NCBI RefSeq assembly: GCF_000419445.1
Contig: NZ_AULK01000009.1
Coordinates: 1-61,246 of the forward strand
Direction of reading: 5' to 3'
Source of the DNA: Gryllotalpicola ginsengisoli DSM 22003
Lineage (GTDB): Bacteria > Actinomycetota > Actinomycetes > Actinomycetales > Microbacteriaceae
Length of the DNA stretch: 61,246 nt
Shown here: positions 59,026 through 61,246 of the stretch, one piece after another
Layout of the letters: every line of letters begins with the position of its first letter
Numbering within the stretch: position 1 is the stretch's first letter
Program-made: the position numbers and the translations under genes
The notes under the pieces: generated by a model
The model's database searches: none
Seen by the model: only the letters and a program-made list of their open reading frames with translations
What the model was told of the DNA's origin: nothing

Positions 59026-59032
59026 CCACCGA

Positions 59033-59275
59033 GTGACGTCGGACAACCAGCGCAGAGGACGAGCACGGATGCGAGCGCAGATGCTCGAACGGATGCTGGA
59101 ACGGACGCTGGAACGGATGCCACCACGTTGGCGCCAAGGGTTGCAGCGGGTCATCGCCGTAGCCGTAGCCCTGACCGTAGCCGTAGCCGTAGCCGTAGCC
59201 GTAGCCGTAGCCGTCGCTATCGCGGCAGCGATCGTGCTTCTCATGACGTACCGGACCTCCGAGTGGATCTCGTGA
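59033..59275 (+). CDS. Small Ala-Val repeat membrane protein (uncertain)
   Basis: An 80-aa frame beginning at GTG 59033, seven bases after the permease stop. The N-terminal half is basic with three MLER/TLER units. The second half is one hydrophobic stretch made of an (Ala-Val)n run encoded by the GCCGTA hexamer, ending MTYRTSEWIS. It could be a small exporter accessory protein with a membrane helix of variable length, or only a translated microsatellite. The minus strand reads a (Tyr-Gly)n run there, which I do not believe is a gene. Confidence 0.4.
   Translation: MTSDNQRRGRARMRAQMLERMLERTLERMPPRWRQGLQRVIAVAVALTVAVAVAVAVAVAVAIAAAIVLLMTYRTSEWIS
59081..59116. repeat. 12-base tandem repeat, three units
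   Basis: ATGCTCGAACGG, ATGCTGGAACGG and ACGCTGGAACGG follow each other, giving MLER-MLER-TLER in the small protein frame. Confidence 0.65.
59156..59215. repeat. GCCGTA hexanucleotide microsatellite
   Basis: About nine copies of GCCGTA with one CTGACC interruption near 59171. Six-base units keep the frame, so copy-number change would lengthen or shorten the Ala-Val helix without a frameshift. Confidence 0.8.
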
Positions 59276-59328
59276 TCGCGGTGCCTGAGTGTTCGTATCT
59301 GCTTCTGGGCAGGGTTGTGCTGTGGTGT

Positions 59329-60915
59329 TTATCCGGTGTCGTTTCGGGTTTGCGGTGTTTGGGTTTCCAGGTGGGTTCGGATGCCGGATTTGTGGTGCAG
59401 GGTCAGGGGTGGCTGGCCTGGCCAGTGCAGGGTGTAGGTGGTGTTGTGTCGGGTGATGCGGGCGCCGTGGTTGTGCAGGCTGAGGTGGTGGTAGCGGCAC
59501 AGCAGCACGCCGTCTTTGGTCTCGGTCTTGTGATTCTGAATGCTTTCGGACCAGGGGTTGATGTGGTGGGCTTCGCACCCGGAGGGGGGTCTGCTGCAGC
59601 CGGGGAAGAGGCAGCCGCCGTCCCGGGCGGCCAGGGCCCGGCGTTGGAGCCTGGTGAACACGCGCTGGTCCCTGCCGGCGTCCAGGGCTTTGCCGTCGGG
59701 GTCCAGGAGCAGGGTGGTGAACACGCCGGCGCAGAGTCCGGCCAGGGCGGTGGTGGCCGGGACCGGGTCGGGTACCCCGTCCAGCCAGGCCAGCCCGACC
59801 TCGGGGCCCGGGCAGGCGCGAGATCCTGTCGCGGTCGTGCCGTGGCCGGTGTCGTGCCGGGCGCGCGGGCCGGGGCGGCCGTGGCCGGGCCCGTGGTCGG
59901 CGGCGTGCCCGGAACCGTCGGCCCCGCCCGTTCCGCCCGGGCAGGGGTGCTGCCCGAATGTCCCGGCCGGGGTGGGGCAGTGGGTGTGGTCTCCGGTGTG
60001 GTGGCGGGCCAGCACGTTCTGGGCTGTGCGGGCGCGGGTCAGGTCGGCGGGGGTGAGGGTGAGGGTGACGGTGGTGTCGTGGTCGCCGAACACCTCGTGC
60101 GGGGAGGCGTTCACGCCGGTGGTGAACAGGGTGAGGAATTCGTCCACCAGCAGCTGCTCGTTGCTTCGCGGATCCAACTCGAGCTCTTTCGCGCGTTGGA
60201 TCTCGGCCGCGTCCCGGAACCTCGGGCCGCCGGTCCTGGGCCCGAGCCGCAGGGTGAGCGGGGCCCAGAACCTCTGGTCGGATTCCGGGTCCAGGAGCAG
60301 GTCGTAGCGGATCATCCCGTCCGCGCGTTCGGCGCGTTTCAGCGACCTCGCCTCGAACCGGGCGTGCGCGTCGGCTTGCGCGGTGCGGGCGTCCAGGCTC
60401 GCGCGCAGGCGGCGGGCGGCGCGGGCCAGTTCCTCGGCCCGCCACCCCGACTCCCACGCCGCCTGAACCAGCTCGAGCACCGCGTCCCGCCACAGCGGGG
60501 CATGCTGCGGACCGGGTGGGGTGCCGAGGGCGGTGACGAGCGCGTCGCCGTCCGCAGCAGACAGCCAGCCGTTGCGCACCGCGACCGCCACCGGCGCCTC
60601 CCACGAGCCGGACAGCCCCGCCAGGTACTCCACGGACCGCTCGGACGGTTCCGCGTCCGCATCCGGTGCGGCGGGGGCGACGTGCTGCGCGGTCTCCAAC
60701 AAGCCCCCGACCCGCACGAGTCTCGCCGCCTCACCCCGGCTGGTGCCGGTGACCTGCTGCACCAACTCCGCCCCGCTCCGTAACCCCGAGGATTGCGCCA
60801 GCCCGTCCTTGCCCAGCTCCCGGGCCGAACGCCGGTCGATCTCCGCCGCGAAGGCGGCCAGGCGGGCATCCAGCACCGCCCGCGCCTGCCCCAACAACCG
60901 CGCCCCCTCCGTCAA
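59329..60915 (-). CDS. DUF222-HNH endonuclease-type protein, 5' end removed by IS3 insertion
   Basis: 528 aa remain from a TTG at 60915. The N-terminal DUF222 domain (about 1-290) leads into a His/Gly/Pro-rich insert (about 305-375) and a C-terminal HNH motif (CLFPGCSRPPSGCEAHHINP, then LLCRYHHLSLHN). These multicopy actinobacterial proteins are thought to be selfish or intein-like nucleases; no target is known. The frame is open past 60915 straight into the IS3 end with no ribosome binding site, and the usual first 20-50 residues are missing. I read it as truncated by the insertion at about 60924 and possibly still expressed. Confidence 0.8.
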   Translation of the reverse strand: MTEGARLLGQARAVLDARLAAFAAEIDRRSARELGKDGLAQSSGLRSGAELVQQVTGTSRGEAARLVRVGGLLETAQHVAPAAPDADAEPSERSVEYLAGLSGSWEAPVAVAVRNGWLSAADGDALVTALGTPPGPQHAPLWRDAVLELVQAAWESGWRAEELARAARRLRASLDARTAQADAHARFEARSLKRAERADGMIRYDLLLDPESDQRFWAPLTLRLGPRTGGPRFRDAAEIQRAKELELDPRSNEQLLVDEFLTLFTTGVNASPHEVFGDHDTTVTLTLTPADLTRARTAQNVLARHHTGDHTHCPTPAGTFGQHPCPGGTGGADGSGHAADHGPGHGRPGPRARHDTGHGTTATGSRACPGPEVGLAWLDGVPDPVPATTALAGLCAGVFTTLLLDPDGKALDAGRDQRVFTRLQRRALAARDGGCLFPGCSRPPSGCEAHHINPWSESIQNHKTETKDGVLLCRYHHLSLHNHGARITRHNTTYTLHWPGQPPLTLHHKSGIRTHLETQTPQTRNDTG

Positions 60916-60924
60916 CTCGACACC

Positions 60925-61246
60925 TGATTCGCCCTGGGTTTGGTTCCTAGTGGTTTCCGGGGCTGGCGAGTGCCGGTCCGGGCGTTTCGTGGTCAGCGTA
61001 GTGCGCGGCCTCGACCTCTGCAGGGGTGCGATAGCCGAGCTCGGAGTGCAGCCGCTGGTTGTTCCACCACCACACGTACTCGAGCGTGGCGAGCTCGACC
61101 TGCTCGACGGTTCTCCAGGGCTTGCGCGGCCAGATCAGTTCGGCCTTGTACAGCCCGTTGACGGCCTCGGCCATCGCGTTGTCATAGGAGTCTCCGACGG
61201 TGCCGGTGGAGGGGACCGCGCCGAGCTCGAGCACGCGGTCGGTGTA
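60925..61246 (-). mobile_element. IS3-family insertion sequence, 3' end (continues right of window)
   Basis: The terminal inverted repeat seems to begin at TGATTCGCCCTGGG (60925), which resembles ends of actinobacterial IS3 elements. It is followed 22 bases later by the stop codon of the transposase. The other end and any target duplication are outside the window. Confidence 0.75.
60947..61246 (-). CDS. IS3-family transposase OrfB, C-terminal part
   Basis: The last 99 or so residues of the DDE integrase-like domain: GTVGDSYDNAMAEAVNGLYK, with E of the catalytic triad in NAMAEAVNG, then WNNQRLHSELGYRTPAEVE. The frame is open to the window edge, so the start lies outside. The gene ends with TAG at 60949-60947 right before the element end. 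Confidence 0.92.
   Translation of the reverse strand, partial: YTDRVLELGAVPSTGTVGDSYDNAMAEAVNGLYKAELIWPRKPWRTVEQVELATLEYVWWWNNQRLHSELGYRTPAEVEAAHYADHETPGPALASPGNH

Noticed and set aside
58943-60604. Minus-strand frame with a (Tyr-Gly)n stretch joined to an alternative reading of the HNH region
   Set aside because: Wrong frame for the clear HNH domain, and the Tyr-Gly run is only the microsatellite read backwards.

Overview
The window is about 61 kb of very GC-rich DNA with dense, often translationally coupled genes, many GTG and TTG starts, and many starts lying 6-9 bases after a TANNNT -10 hexamer (leaderless mRNAs). The rpoB/rpoC proteins, an Lhr-type giant helicase, a DUF222-HNH endonuclease, the ComB-like and DUF427 proteins and the pervasive GGATGC/GCATCC word all point to an actinobacterium, most likely a member of the Microbacteriaceae. 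This assignment rests on protein family and style only; no database search was possible.

Layout. 1-222 is the tail of an IS256-type transposase. 478-1863 is a membrane-anchored HtrA-like protease. 1892-10815 is a glycerol/dihydroxyacetone module: a SorC-type regulator, glpF, glpK, an IclR-type regulator, then dhaK, dhaL and a large fusion of DhaM-EIIA, HPr and complete enzyme I. Three TGCAC-N4-GTGCA palindromes lie at its promoters and tie the module together. 10914-19405 holds an APH-type kinase, an Lhr-like helicase (about 1580 aa), a NUDIX protein, a GNAT acetyltransferase and a DEAD-box RNA helicase. 19406-20154 is gene-free and is a mosaic of several short repeat families.

20167-31989 holds small housekeeping and accessory genes: ComB-like, DUF427, EamA exporter, SprT-like, TPR, a PQQ-type sugar dehydrogenase lipoprotein, a spermidine-synthase-like protein, an MFS/GntR pair, a DUF559 protein flanked by inverted palindromic elements, a two-component system and a GNAT protein. 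32311-39726 is rpoB-rpoC. 39884-42012 is a serine hydrolase coupled to murQ, suggesting recycling of cell-wall muramic acid.

42106-57410 is the most interesting region: eight tightly coupled genes encoding a Ser/Thr kinase, a 2016-aa membrane-anchored Ig-like/FN3 surface protein, a MoxR AAA+ ATPase, a DUF58 protein, a transglutaminase-fold membrane protein that appears to lack its catalytic Cys and His, an FHA protein, a PP2C phosphatase, and a tail-anchored protein with ten copies of an acidic-T-V-V-T motif. The same motif recurs next to the FHA domain and in the phosphatase and kinase tails. I read it as a kinase/phosphatase/FHA-controlled system that assembles or remodels a giant envelope protein.

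57498-59275 is an ABC exporter with a small Ala-Val repeat protein. 59329-60924 is a DUF222-HNH gene whose 5' end is cut by an IS3-family element that runs off the window. Short palindromic repeats occur not only between genes but also in frame inside linkers of DhaM, the response regulator and probably the Lhr-like helicase. No tRNA, rRNA or CRISPR array was seen.
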